DNA from: Pacificispira sp965223125 | Lineage (GTDB): Bacteria > Pseudomonadota > Alphaproteobacteria > UBA8366 > Aestuariispiraceae | Assembly (NCBI GenBank): GCA_965223125.1 | Contig: OZ244984.1 | Span: 248,001 to 312,000, forward strand | Length of the DNA stretch: 64,000 bases | Reading direction: 5' to 3' | In this document: piece after piece, positions 33,270 to 43,400 of the stretch | Position numbering within the stretch: the stretch's first letter is position 1 | Layout of the letters: each line of letters starts with the position of its first letter | Notes under the pieces: model-generated | Told to the model about the DNA's origin: nothing | Seen by the model: only the letters and a program-made list of their open reading frames with translations | Database searches by the model: none | Program-made: the position numbers and the translations under genes

Positions 33270-33353
33270 AATGCGCCCTTCCCATAGTTCATGGTTGACG
33301 GACGCGATCCTTGGGCTGACGCCTCACGGGGTGTTCGCAGACCCCATACCGAT

Positions 33354-33382
33354 GAAATACACGTACCCAAAAGAACCGTCAA
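33354..33382 (-). promoter_or_regulatory. Probable chr operon promoter
   Basis: TTGACG and TATTTC with a 17-bp spacer, about 85-113 bp upstream of the chrB start. A GGGGT/ACCCC inverted repeat (near 33329-33346) lies between the promoter and chrB and could be an operator. Confidence 0.5.
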
Positions 33383-33468
33383 TTCTATGATTGCGGTCGA
33401 GGAGTGCGTGACGAGCCTTGGCGCATCTTCTATGGTCGCGCCAACAAAACAATGCGAGCGAATTCACC

Positions 33469-34434
33469 ATGTCCGACAAGCCCAAAGTCCTGGCCACCCG
33501 TTTGATGCCCGAGGCCGTAGAGTCACGTTTTAATATTGAATTCGATGCCGTCGCAAACCCGACCGACACACCCTTGGATCAAGCGGCACTGCTGGCGCGT
33601 GCCGCAGGGTGCCGGGGCATTGTCTGCTCCCCGACCGAGAAATTGGATGCCGATACCATCGCACAACTGCCGGACAGTGTGGAGATCGTGGCGACCTTCT
33701 CCGTCGGCTGCGACCATATCGACCTGAATGCCGCGAAGGCGCGCGGATTGATCGTCTGCAATACACCGGATGTGCTGACCGAAGCGACTGCCGATACCAC
33801 GATCCTCTGCCTGCTGGGGGCGGCCCGGATGGCGCAGGAGGCGGAGGCAACTCTGCGCGCCGGGAAATGGGGACGCTGGGCACCGCGAGATATGCTGGGT
33901 GTGCATATGTCGGGCAAGCACCTGGGGATCGTCGGCATGGGGCGCATCGGCCAGGCCGTCGCCCGCCGCGCCAGAGGCTTCGACATGCAGGTGATGTATC
34001 ACAATCGCCGTCGTCTGGACCCGGCAGATGAACAGGGGGCGGTCTTTTATGCCGATGCAGCGGAGATGCTGCCGCGCTGCGACTTCCTGGCAATGACCTG
34101 CCCGCTGACGCCGGAAACGCAGCATTGGCTGAATGCCGACCGAATCGCCCTGCTGCCGGATGGGGCTGTGGTCGCCAATACCGCGCGTGGCCCAGTCGTT
34201 GTCGATGATGCCCTTATCGCAGCCCTGAAATCCGGCAAGGTCTTCGCCGCAGGCCTCGACGTCTTCACCGGCGAGCCGAAGCTGGACCCGCGCTATCTCG
34301 ATCAGCCCAATGCCTTCCTACTGCCGCATATCGGATCGGCAACGGTGGAGACCCGCAACGATATGGGTTTCCGCTGCCTCGACAATCTCTCTGCCCATTT
34401 CGCCGGTAAACCATTGCCGAGCCGGGTCGTCTGA
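33469..34434 (+). CDS. D-isomer-specific 2-hydroxyacid dehydrogenase (glyoxylate/hydroxypyruvate reductase type)
   Basis: A 321-aa NAD(P)-dependent reductase. The Rossmann motif is GMGRIGQAVARRARGFDMQV, and the catalytic set is Arg in NTARGPVVVDD, Glu in DVFTGEPKLDPRY and His in LLPHIGSATVETR. The substrate-loop FSVGCDHIDL matches D-glycerate dehydrogenase/glyoxylate reductase. It likely reduces glyoxylate or hydroxypyruvate in the cytosol. The start is the ATG after GCGAATTCACC; the longer frame adds unrelated residues. It is divergent from chrB, and a hairpin follows its stop. Confidence 0.9.
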   Translation: MSDKPKVLATRLMPEAVESRFNIEFDAVANPTDTPLDQAALLARAAGCRGIVCSPTEKLDADTIAQLPDSVEIVATFSVGCDHIDLNAAKARGLIVCNTPDVLTEATADTTILCLLGAARMAQEAEATLRAGKWGRWAPRDMLGVHMSGKHLGIVGMGRIGQAVARRARGFDMQVMYHNRRRLDPADEQGAVFYADAAEMLPRCDFLAMTCPLTPETQHWLNADRIALLPDGAVVANTARGPVVVDDALIAALKSGKVFAAGLDVFTGEPKLDPRYLDQPNAFLLPHIGSATVETRNDMGFRCLDNLSAHFAGKPLPSRVV

Positions 34435-34439
34435 TCCGC

Positions 34440-34460
34440 GAGCGGATCTATAATCCGCTC
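34440..34460 (+). terminator. Hairpin after the hydroxyacid dehydrogenase gene
   Basis: GAGCGGAT and ATCCGCTC form an 8-bp stem with loop CTATA, 5 bp after the stop. The following TAAACC is not a strong U-tract, so termination may be partial. Confidence 0.45.
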
Positions 34461-34533
34461 TAAACCGGGAATCAGATTCCGGGTCAACCCGGCAGGAATC
34501 GTCCCAGCCTCCACCGACAGGAACGCGGCAGCA

Positions 34534-34555
34534 CCCGGATTCACCCGAATCCGGG
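34534..34555. other. Perfect hairpin of unknown role
   Basis: CCCGGATT and AATCCGGG form a perfect 8-bp stem around CACCCG, within the 200-bp gap before the GGDEF gene. There is no T-tract on either side. It may be part of the GGDEF mRNA leader. Confidence 0.4.
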
Positions 34556-34636
34556 CGGGAGTCCGGGATATGTCGGTTCTGGCACAAAGTTTGCGCATCC
34601 CCCGTCTGCCTATACCGCTGAACGGGAGACGCATGA

Positions 34637-35338
34637 ATGTCCAAGCCGATCAATAATCTGGCATTGCGGCCAAAATCGCCCGGATCCGCCCCTGCCGCGG
34701 AACTGACCCGCAGGCTGACCGACCGGTTGCCGACGGAACTGGCCGAGGCCCGGAATTACCGGCGAATGCTGGAGGATGCCCTGTCGCTGGCCTATGAGGC
34801 GCGCGAGGAGTTGGATGCGGCACAGCGACGGATTGCGATCCTGGAGCATCAGTCCCGCACCGATCCGACGACCGGCCTGCTGAACCTGCGCGGATTCGAG
34901 GTTGCCCTGCAGGCGGCCCTGGCACGGGTCAAGCGCTATGGCGAAAAGGGCGTGCTGGTGATGATCGACCTGGATGGCTTCACGGCGGTGAATGAAGGCC
35001 ATGGACAACAGGCGGGTGACCTGATCCTGGCAACGGTCGGAACCGTACTGTCGCGCCATACCCGCATGGTGGACAGCGTCGCACGGATCGGCAGCGACGA
35101 ATTCGCCGTGATTCTGGCCGGTGCCGATATCGAGGGAGCCAAGAGCCGGGTCAGTATTCTGGACAGGATATTGAACTGGACCACAGTGCCGTGGAATGGT
35201 GCCCGGATACCAGTGCGCGCCACCTTCCATTCCGTTCCCTTCGGACCAAAGGACGAAGCCGAGGGACTCCTCGCCGTGGCGGATCGTGCAATACGGGACG
35301 GGAACCGGGCAGGTTCAGGGGCAGGGTTACAGGCATAA
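34637..35338 (+). CDS. GGDEF-domain protein with altered GSDEF motif
   Basis: A 233-aa soluble protein. Residues about 30-75 are helical (coiled-coil-like, LAYEAREELDAAQRRIAIL). The GGDEF domain follows from DPTTGLLNLRGFE, with VLVMIDLDGFTAVNEGHG. The signature reads GSDEF instead of GGDEF, and the length to the C-terminus is short. The second Gly of the motif is normally essential, so activity is doubtful; it may bind GTP or act as an effector. No sensor domain is present. A role in c-di-GMP signalling is inferred from the fold. Confidence 0.82.
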   Translation: MSKPINNLALRPKSPGSAPAAELTRRLTDRLPTELAEARNYRRMLEDALSLAYEAREELDAAQRRIAILEHQSRTDPTTGLLNLRGFEVALQAALARVKRYGEKGVLVMIDLDGFTAVNEGHGQQAGDLILATVGTVLSRHTRMVDSVARIGSDEFAVILAGADIEGAKSRVSILDRILNWTTVPWNGARIPVRATFHSVPFGPKDEAEGLLAVADRAIRDGNRAGSGAGLQA

Positions 35339-35469
35339 TGCATCCCCTGTCTATTCCAGCCCATTAACGTCGCATTCTGAAAACCCGCCTGTGCGGACTT
35401 GCCCAAAGCTGAACCCCGTGAGGCGGTCACATTCCGTGACGCCGTATTGGATGAAGGCGAGACGGCAAT

Positions 35470-36729
35470 ATGGGTCTGAACGCAATCGACAGTGCCAGAC
35501 GGGTTCCCCGGCAACACGGCGCGATGGAATACAGCGAAGCACCGGTGAACCTGGATATCGTGCGGGGTTATCGCCTGAACCGACTGCGCGATGCGCTGCG
35601 CCGGGGAGATTATGCGGGCGGCCTGTTCTTCAACCAGCTCAACACACGCTATGCCACCGACGCGACAAACATGCAGGTCTGGTGCGCCCATTACGAAACC
35701 CGCTGTGTTTTTGTCTGCACTGACGGGCCGGTCGTGCTGTTCGACTATGCCAACCATCCGCATCTGGCCGAAGGTCTGCCCGGCGTTGATGAATACCGCA
35801 CCATTCCGTCCTTCTATTTCTTTTCCGCTGGGCCCAGGGGCGAAGACCGGGTGCGCTTGTTCGCCGACCAGATAGCCGATCTGGTCCAGAAGCACGGCGG
35901 CGGCAACAACCGCATCGCCGTCGATCACCTGTCAATCATGGCGGCGGGTGCCCTGCGCGACAAGCAGTTGAGTCTGCACGATGGCGAGGGTCTGGCGGAA
36001 ATGGCCCGCGCAATCAAATCCCCCGAGGAACTGGAACTGATGCGCGCCTCCATGCATGTCTGTGAACAGGGCATCCGTGAGATGCGGGAAATACTGGAGC
36101 CGGGCATCACCGAAAACGCGCTCTGGGCGAAGCTGCACGAGGTCAATATCCGCCTGGGTGGGGAATGGATCGAAACCCGGCTGCTTTCCGCCGGGCCGCG
36201 TACCAATCCATGGTTCCGCGAATGTTCGATGCGCCCCATCGAACTAGGCGACATGGTCAGCTTCGATACCGATCTGGTCGGCCCCTATGGCTATTGCTCC
36301 GACATTTCCCGCGCCTGGGTCTGCGGTGTCGATCAGGGCGACATCAAGCCGACCGACGAACAGCGCCGCCTCTATGCCAGCGCCCTGGAGCAGATCGAAT
36401 TCAATATCGGCGTCCTGGGTCCGGGTAAAAGCTTCCGCGATGTAACCCAATCAACATGGAAAATTCCCGAAGAATTCCTGTCCAACCGCTACAGCAGTTG
36501 CATGCACGGCGTCGGTCTCGCCGACGAATACCCCTCCATCAAGCATGCCGCCGATTTTGAGGTCAAAGGCTATGACGGAACCTTCGAGCCGGGAATGGTG
36601 ATCTGCGTCGAGAGTTTCATCGGCGTCGAGGGCGGACGTGAGGGCGTCAAGCTGGAAGAACAGATGATCATCACCGAAACCGGCGTCGAGCGGATGTCCA
36701 CCTACCCCTTCGAAACCGCCTGGCTTTAG
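35470..36729 (+). CDS. M24-fold protein resembling the DMSP lyase DddP
   Basis: A 419-aa pita-bread-fold (peptidase M24) protein. All six metal-ligand positions of DddP are found at matching spacing: Asp266, Asp268 (SFDTD), Asp278 (SDIS), His346 (MHGVG), Glu381 (CVES) and Glu396 (KLEEQ). Tyr341 and Asp352, near His346, and Trp71 (NMQVW) are also in the positions I recall from DddP. Shared blocks include RYATDATNMQVW and GGEWIETRLLSAGPRTNPWF. DddP cleaves DMSP to DMS and acrylate, whereas typical M24 enzymes are Xaa-Pro peptidases. A DddP-like M24 enzyme without lyase activity remains possible. GAAGG lies upstream of the ATG. Confidence 0.72.
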   Translation: MGLNAIDSARRVPRQHGAMEYSEAPVNLDIVRGYRLNRLRDALRRGDYAGGLFFNQLNTRYATDATNMQVWCAHYETRCVFVCTDGPVVLFDYANHPHLAEGLPGVDEYRTIPSFYFFSAGPRGEDRVRLFADQIADLVQKHGGGNNRIAVDHLSIMAAGALRDKQLSLHDGEGLAEMARAIKSPEELELMRASMHVCEQGIREMREILEPGITENALWAKLHEVNIRLGGEWIETRLLSAGPRTNPWFRECSMRPIELGDMVSFDTDLVGPYGYCSDISRAWVCGVDQGDIKPTDEQRRLYASALEQIEFNIGVLGPGKSFRDVTQSTWKIPEEFLSNRYSSCMHGVGLADEYPSIKHAADFEVKGYDGTFEPGMVICVESFIGVEGGREGVKLEEQMIITETGVERMSTYPFETAWL

Positions 36730-36747
36730 GATGGCGGACGTAACCCG

Positions 36748-37410
36748 CTAAATAACACCGCGTTCGTGGAGATACCATTCGGCGGGATTGGTGCCGAACG
36801 GAATCATGACATGCTCCCGATAGGGTGCACGGTCCTGAAGACGCGTATACCAGGCTTGGATTCCGGGGAAATCCGGGCGATCAATGGGAAGCCTTAAATA
36901 ACGATTGATGAGCGTCCCGAGCGGCAGATCAGCCAAGGTCAGCCGGTCAGCCACCATGAAGCTGCGCCCCTTCAGATGGGCCTCCAGGATGGATAATGTC
37001 TTCACCGTCGCGTCCGCAGCCTTTGCAACAGCGCCCGCATCCCGCATCGCGGGTTCAGTGCGTACCGTGCCCCAGAACAGGGCTGTCATCGGCTCGGACA
37101 GTGTCGTCTTGTGCCAATCCAGCCATTGATCGGCCAGCGCCAGATCGTGCAGGTCATCGGGCAGTAGACTTCCCTTCCCATGATTTCGTGCCAGATGCCG
37201 CAGGATGGCGTTGGATTCAAACAGCACGAAATCATCATCCTGCAATACCGGGATGCGCCTATTCGGATTGATCGCCCGGAAAGCCGGATCTCCCAGCCCT
37301 CCGAAGGAGCCACCGATATCCTTGCGCTCATGGGCCAGACCCAGTTCTCCCAGTGCCCACATGACCGGCATGACATTGCTGGAATTCTTCCGCCCCCAGA
37401 TCGTCAGCAT
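36748..37410 (-). CDS. Glutathione S-transferase family protein
   Basis: A 220-aa GST with a thioredoxin-like N-terminal domain (MLTIWGRKNSSNVMPVMWAL, Ser in SSNVMPV as the likely glutathione-activating residue). NPNRRIPVLQDDDFVLFESNAIL follows, and then a helical C-terminal domain with LTLADLPLG. This layout is common in alphaproteobacterial GSTs of unknown substrate. The start is the ATG after AAAGGGGGGGGCGCC. It lies 14 bp after the glnE stop and so shares its transcript, though function seems unrelated. Confidence 0.87.
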   Translation of the reverse strand: MLTIWGRKNSSNVMPVMWALGELGLAHERKDIGGSFGGLGDPAFRAINPNRRIPVLQDDDFVLFESNAILRHLARNHGKGSLLPDDLHDLALADQWLDWHKTTLSEPMTALFWGTVRTEPAMRDAGAVAKAADATVKTLSILEAHLKGRSFMVADRLTLADLPLGTLINRYLRLPIDRPDFPGIQAWYTRLQDRAPYREHVMIPFGTNPAEWYLHERGVI

Positions 37411-37424
37411 GGCGCCCCCCCCTT

Positions 37425-40385
37425 TCAACTTTCCTGTTTCGCGGCCTTACGATAGACCGCCGCAGGCTCGGCGATCAACGCCTCATACTGGGCATGAACG
37501 GCGCTCGCCAACCTGTCCATCAAGGCTGGCAGATCGGCAAAATCCTCTTCACCGGCAGCCCGGGCAAGCGCCTTCTTCTGCCCTTCCAGAGCAGCCTCTG
37601 CATCGAAACCGCCACCGGGAGATGTCAGTCGGATAACCGCCTGCAACCGCCGCCACAGCGCCAGTCCGTCACGCAATGCTCGCAGCGCCTCTGGCGACAG
37701 TATTCCAGCTTTTGCCAGGTTTTCCAGCGCCGTCGCGGTATTGGGCGACAGGATGTCCGGATGCCGGGCGGCATGAACCAGTTGCAATGCCTGAGCGACG
37801 AATTCGACATCGACAAGCCCCCCGCGCCGGTACTTCACATCAAAATCCGACTTGGGCTGAAACTCCCGCGCCACCCGTTGTCGCATGTCATCGACATCAA
37901 CCAGTATCTTCGCAGGATCGCGAGGCTGGCACAGTGCCGCGCGAATCATTGCCGCCAGTTCCGCACACAGCACCGCATCACCATAGACCAGGCGCGCACG
38001 GGTCAGCGCCATATGCTCCCAGGTCCAGGCCTCGCCGGTTTTGATATCGTAGTAGCTCTCGAACCCCTTCCGCTGGGTTGCCAGAGGGCCAGCCTTCCCG
38101 GAGGGCCGCAATCGGCTGTCGACCTCGTACAGGCTACCCTCCCCCGTTTCCGTCGTGATGGCGGTGACAAGCCGCTGGCACAGACGCAGATAATAGACCT
38201 GAGGCCCGATCGGTCGCGGCCCGTCCGAGGCATCAACATCCGCATCGACATCATAGACGAAGACGAGATCAAGATCTGACATCGGCAGCAACTCCCCGCC
38301 ACCCAGCTTCCCGAAGGCAATCACCGCCATGCCCTGACCCGGTACCCGCCCATGCGCATCAATGAATTCGGCTGAGGCTGCGGGCAACACTGCATGCAGC
38401 GCGCGCTCCGCCAATGCGCTGTACGCGGGGCCGACCCGATCACCATCCGCAAGACCGCGCAGAAGATGCACACCGATCCGGAATTTCTGATCGTTCGACC
38501 AGCGTCGCACCGCATCCAGCACGTCCTGGAAATCCTGCGCCAATGCCAGTGATGCCGACAGTTCTTCCTCCCCCGGAACCTGTCCGTCCATTCCATCGAT
38601 GGGCTCAAAGAAACCCTCACTCAACACCGAATCGAGCAATACCGGTTTGCGGGACAGCCAATCGGCAAGACGCGGTGCCTCACCCAGAATCTCCGAGACC
38701 AGATCCATCAGTACCGGATGCGCCTGAAACAGTGAGAAAAGCTGCACCCCGGACGGCAGGCCCGACAGGAAATTGTCAAATCGCTGAAACGCATCGTCCG
38801 GGCTGGCGGTATCGCCAAAGGCCTTCAGCAGGCGCGGCATCAGTTCGGTCAATATCTGTCGGCTGCGTTCGCTGCGAGTGGCGCGATAGCGCCCGTGGTG
38901 CCAGACCCGAATCCGCCCAGCGACATGGGACGGGGCTGCAAAGCCCATTCTGGACAGGGTCTCCAGCGTATCCGGGTCATCCTCCGTCCCGGTGAAGACC
39001 AGTGACCCGTCGCCGCCCAGATCCGGCGATTCCTCGAACAGGCGGGCATAGTGACCGGCGACAATCTCCAACTGACGCCGGATGTCGCCGCGAAACACCG
39101 CGATATCCCGATAACCCATGAAACGGGCTACCGCCGCCATACCGTCCGCCGTGTCAGGTAAGGTCTGCGTCTGTTGGTCCGCAATCATCTGCAGACGATG
39201 TTCCAGACGGCGCAGGAAGTCGTAGGCAGCCTTCATCTCCGACACGACACCAGGCAAGACATGGCCATGCAGGGCCAGGCGGTCCAGCATCAAGCAGGTC
39301 GGCTTTTCGCGCAGTTCTGGCTGGCGTCCACCCCAGATCAGTTGCTGGGTCTGGACAAAAAACTCAATCTCCCGGATGCCGCCGCGCCCGATCTTGATAT
39401 TGTGACCATCGACGGCAATCCGACCACCGCCGCGATGGGCGTTGATCTGGCGCTTGATCGAGTGAATATCCTGAATTGCCGCAAAATCCAGATACTTGCG
39501 CCAGATGAAGGGGCGGATATGGGTCAGGAAATCATCACCAAGCGCAAGATCACCGGCAACGGGACGGGCCTTGATCATCGCCGCGCGTTCCCAGTTCTGA
39601 CCGACGCTTTCATAGTAACTTTCTGCGGCACGGACACTGACCGCCAACGGGGTTACACTGGGGTCCGGACGCAGACGCAGGTCGGTCCGAAAGACATAGC
39701 CGTCAGCAGTCCGCTCATCCATGAACCGCATGATCTGCCGCGTGACCCGCACCATGTCGCGACGCAGCCCCTCTGGATCCTCCGGTGCCAGACGTTCGGT
39801 ATCGTAAAGCACGATCAGGTCGATATCGGATGAATAGTTGAGTTCCCGCGAGCCGAGCTTTCCCATCCCCAGAATCACGAAACCATCAGTGGAACCATTA
39901 TCCGACCCCGTGCGCCAGTTCTTCAACGCCCGGCGCAGGGCGCGTTCCAGCGCCGAATCCGCCAGATCGGCAAGCGCGGCCGTGATCTGTTCCAGTGACC
40001 AGATATTCAAAAGGTCCGCCAGGGCGACGCCCAGTGCCACCTGCCGCTTCGCCCGGCGCAGGCCGCGCATCAGGTCCGCATCCGACTGTGCTGTCCGATC
40101 CAGATCCGATAGGGCGGCAAGACAATCCGCAACCGCGCGATCCGGCCCGTACCGCAGCAGATCGGCTAGAAAATCCGCATCCCGACGCATCAGATTGCTG
40201 AGAAAATCGCTGTGCGCGCGGATGAAATCCAACAGATGCCGACCGCGCGGATCGTCAAAAAAGGCAACCAGAACCGAATGGTTCGGATGATCCATTGCAA
40301 GAGATGGAATGTCAGCCGATGGAGCCCCATCTGGAACAGGAAGAACGGATGGGTCGATCCGATCTAGAAACGTACTGAAATCCAT
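37425..40385 (-). CDS. glnE: Bifunctional glutamine synthetase adenylyltransferase/deadenylase
   Basis: A 986-aa protein that adenylylates and deadenylylates glutamine synthetase in response to PII. There are two nucleotidyltransferase domains. The N-terminal one (about 150-330) has GKLGSRELNYSSDIDLIVLYD and the C-terminal one has GKLGGGELLPMSDLDLVFVYD, each with the paired Asp metal site. The helical regulatory domains between and after contain RRGGLVDVEFVAQALQL. The length matches the family (about 940-1000 aa). The start is the ATG (MDFSTFLD) with AAGGA upstream; a TTG nine bases before is unlikely. No PII or glnA gene is nearby. Confidence 0.95.
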   Translation of the reverse strand: MDFSTFLDRIDPSVLPVPDGAPSADIPSLAMDHPNHSVLVAFFDDPRGRHLLDFIRAHSDFLSNLMRRDADFLADLLRYGPDRAVADCLAALSDLDRTAQSDADLMRGLRRAKRQVALGVALADLLNIWSLEQITAALADLADSALERALRRALKNWRTGSDNGSTDGFVILGMGKLGSRELNYSSDIDLIVLYDTERLAPEDPEGLRRDMVRVTRQIMRFMDERTADGYVFRTDLRLRPDPSVTPLAVSVRAAESYYESVGQNWERAAMIKARPVAGDLALGDDFLTHIRPFIWRKYLDFAAIQDIHSIKRQINAHRGGGRIAVDGHNIKIGRGGIREIEFFVQTQQLIWGGRQPELREKPTCLMLDRLALHGHVLPGVVSEMKAAYDFLRRLEHRLQMIADQQTQTLPDTADGMAAVARFMGYRDIAVFRGDIRRQLEIVAGHYARLFEESPDLGGDGSLVFTGTEDDPDTLETLSRMGFAAPSHVAGRIRVWHHGRYRATRSERSRQILTELMPRLLKAFGDTASPDDAFQRFDNFLSGLPSGVQLFSLFQAHPVLMDLVSEILGEAPRLADWLSRKPVLLDSVLSEGFFEPIDGMDGQVPGEEELSASLALAQDFQDVLDAVRRWSNDQKFRIGVHLLRGLADGDRVGPAYSALAERALHAVLPAASAEFIDAHGRVPGQGMAVIAFGKLGGGELLPMSDLDLVFVYDVDADVDASDGPRPIGPQVYYLRLCQRLVTAITTETGEGSLYEVDSRLRPSGKAGPLATQRKGFESYYDIKTGEAWTWEHMALTRARLVYGDAVLCAELAAMIRAALCQPRDPAKILVDVDDMRQRVAREFQPKSDFDVKYRRGGLVDVEFVAQALQLVHAARHPDILSPNTATALENLAKAGILSPEALRALRDGLALWRRLQAVIRLTSPGGGFDAEAALEGQKKALARAAGEEDFADLPALMDRLASAVHAQYEALIAEPAAVYRKAAKQES

Positions 40386-40476
40386 GGATTGCAATCCTTA
40401 CTGCACCGTTTAAAACCCGACCGAAGCGACTATGATACAGCCATGATCCCCCGCCCAGGCAGTCTGTACGACAAAA

Positions 40477-43400
40477 ATGAGCCAAATGAAAAAGCGAACC
40501 ACACGTATTGTACTGGAAACCCTGGTCGGGCTTTTCATCGGTCTGGTCATGCTTGGCGCTGTCGGTATCTATATCCTGTCGCGGGGTCCGGTCTCAATAT
40601 CGGCACTGACCCCGATGCTGGAACGGGCAATGGCGTCGGAGGCGAGTCCCTATGATATCAAAATCGCCGATACCCGAATTGTCTGGGGAGGCTGGAGTCG
40701 CGCACTGGATGTCGTCGTGACCGACATGCGGGTGGCAGAGCCGGGAAAACCCCCAATTGCCGTGCTTCCCGAAGTATCCGTCGGACTTTCCCTGAAAGGG
40801 GTGTTGCAGCGGGATATCCGAATCCGCTCCCTTGACATCCTCGCCCCGGACATCACGATTCTGCGGAATCCGGATGGCAGCCTCGCCTTTTCCTTTGATC
40901 AAACCGGTTTGACCGAAACGCCTGACACAGCAGCGAATTCCACCTGGGTTCCCCTGCCAAAATCCGACGGCGCTGACCTGATACCACAATCCCTGCTGGA
41001 TGCCCTGACTGGGCCGGTTTCACAAACCGGCATGCTGAGTGGATTACGGCGGTTCCGGGTTATCAATGCGGAAATCCGTCTGATTGACCGCGCCCTGTCG
41101 GAAACACTCTGGCTGCACAGTGCGAATATCGTGATTGATCGATCCAATGCCGGAATTACCGCGGAACTGGATGGCGCGCTGGAAACTCCGACGGAGCAGA
41201 CCGATCTGTTCGCAGCACTGACAGTCAGACGGGAACGCCGGGAAATCGATTTCGACATCACATTCGGACCGCTGGATACCGACCTGCCGATCCGGTATCT
41301 GCCGGAACTTGTCTTTTACCTTCCTGACCTGACGTTCAGCGGGAATATCGGTGCTGTCGTGAATTTCGAAGGAGTCCCCCAAAGCCTGGCCGTCAATCTT
41401 GAAAGCGCCGCCGGGTCGGTCGATCTGACGGCCAGCCGGATCGGACAGTTCCCGGAAGCGTCAATCCAGGCGGAATTCAAGAATTTCGATACTGCCGTAT
41501 GGCTGGACGGATTATACGAGGCCGATGCGCTTGTCGATTTCCTGCCTAGGGTTCCGGTAACCGGAACCGCCCATCTGATCCTCGATTCCCAGGCCCTGCC
41601 CGCCGAAATCGAAGCAACCCTGACCTCCCCGCTGGGTGCCATCACGATACAGGCGGCACAGCCGGTTTCCGGTGAGGGATTGCAGGGGGCCGTATCCTTC
41701 ACTGAAATAGCGCCGGACCGCATCGGTCAGACAGCACCGCTACTTGGCCCTCTTGCTTCCATGACCAGCACGATCAGCGGCAGCGGAAATTTCGTCCTGG
41801 ACCGACACTGGAACCCGATCTCGGGCCGACTGGATGCGACGCTGTCGGATGGAACCCTGCCGACACTCGAAGATCTGCAATACACACCGCCTTCTATCGA
41901 GTCAGGTCGGATTGCCGCACGCTTTTCCCCTTCCGACATCACGGGATCAAACGCGATCGTGCTGGAAGTCCTGACCCTCGATTTCGGCGGACCGCAACTG
42001 TCGCTCAACGCAACCGCCATGCTCTCCCCGGATGGGCTGGAAACCACTTTTAGCGGTTTGCTGCTCGACATGCCGATGAACAGGCTCACGGAATTCTGGC
42101 CAGAAGCGATTGCTCCCGATCCCCGCGAATGGGTGACCGAAAACATTCCCGAGGCCGATGTCCATCAGGCCGATATCACCGCCGACATCACCCTGCTTGG
42201 TTTTGACCCGGAAGCATTGGTCCTGAACGCGCTGTCCGGCGGAATCGAATTTGAAAATGCCGAAGTCCACTACCTGCGCCCCCTTACACCCGCCGAGTCA
42301 GTCTCCGGTCTTGCCGAATTCACTGCCACGGATTTTACCATCAAGGTTCATGGCGGGCGGCTGCAGGATGCTATCCTGCATAGCGGCGACATACTGATTT
42401 CCGGTCTCGACAGCGATCTTGAAAAGATAGCCATAGACCTCAATCTCGAAACGCCACTGCCGACAGCGCTGACCCTGCTGGATACCGAACCCCGGCGTTA
42501 TATCAGTCGGATCGGCCTCGATGCCGGGGAAATCACCGGCGAGGCCATTGCGGATGTGCGGTTCCGCTTTCCACTGCTTCAGGATCTGCAGGCGGAACAG
42601 ATTGTTTATGAAACCGATGCCGTGCTGCGCAACCTGACCATACCGCGCCCCGAACTCGATGCCATCGTGACCGGCACCGACCTCCATCTGGCACTGCGAC
42701 CGGGCACCCTGCATCTGGAAGGTGATATCCTGATCGACGGGACACCGGCCCGCGCGGTGTGGCGGGAGAATTTCGATACCGACACCGCTGACGATCAGGT
42801 CCGAATGCTGTCCGTTACCACACGGGCAGATCTGTCCGAATTGCGCCGTTTTGATCTGGATCTTGTCGGCATTGCGGAAGGACCGGCGGATATGACCGTC
42901 AATTACGCGACATACGTATCCGGTGCGGAGACGATTGACCTGTCCGCCGACCTGACCGATGCAACCCTGACTACCGATCCGGTGGACTGGCGCAAGCAGC
43001 CGGGAACATCCAGCAAACTAACCCTGCAAGCCTCCATGGATCCAACCGGCGATATCGACATTCATCGGTTTCTTCTGGACGGCGGGTCGGATCACCGGAT
43101 TGAAGGGACGGGACGTGCCGCCGCCGGTTTGGCACCAATCACCGAGGCGACCATTGATGCCCTGCGCTTTGGCCGCACCGATCTGACCGGAACCATGCAG
43201 CACAGGGATGGCCGCTATCGCATTGCCCTGACCGGCACCAGCCTGGATGCCGATCCCTTCCTGTCCGACGATGACGATGATGTCCGGGATGAAACGCCCC
43301 CCCGCACGGAACCCCGTCTAGAGATCACCGGCAGGTTCGATTCGGTCTATCTGGGAACGGACGATGCGATGAACGGGGTCGACCTGATCCTGGATCTGAA

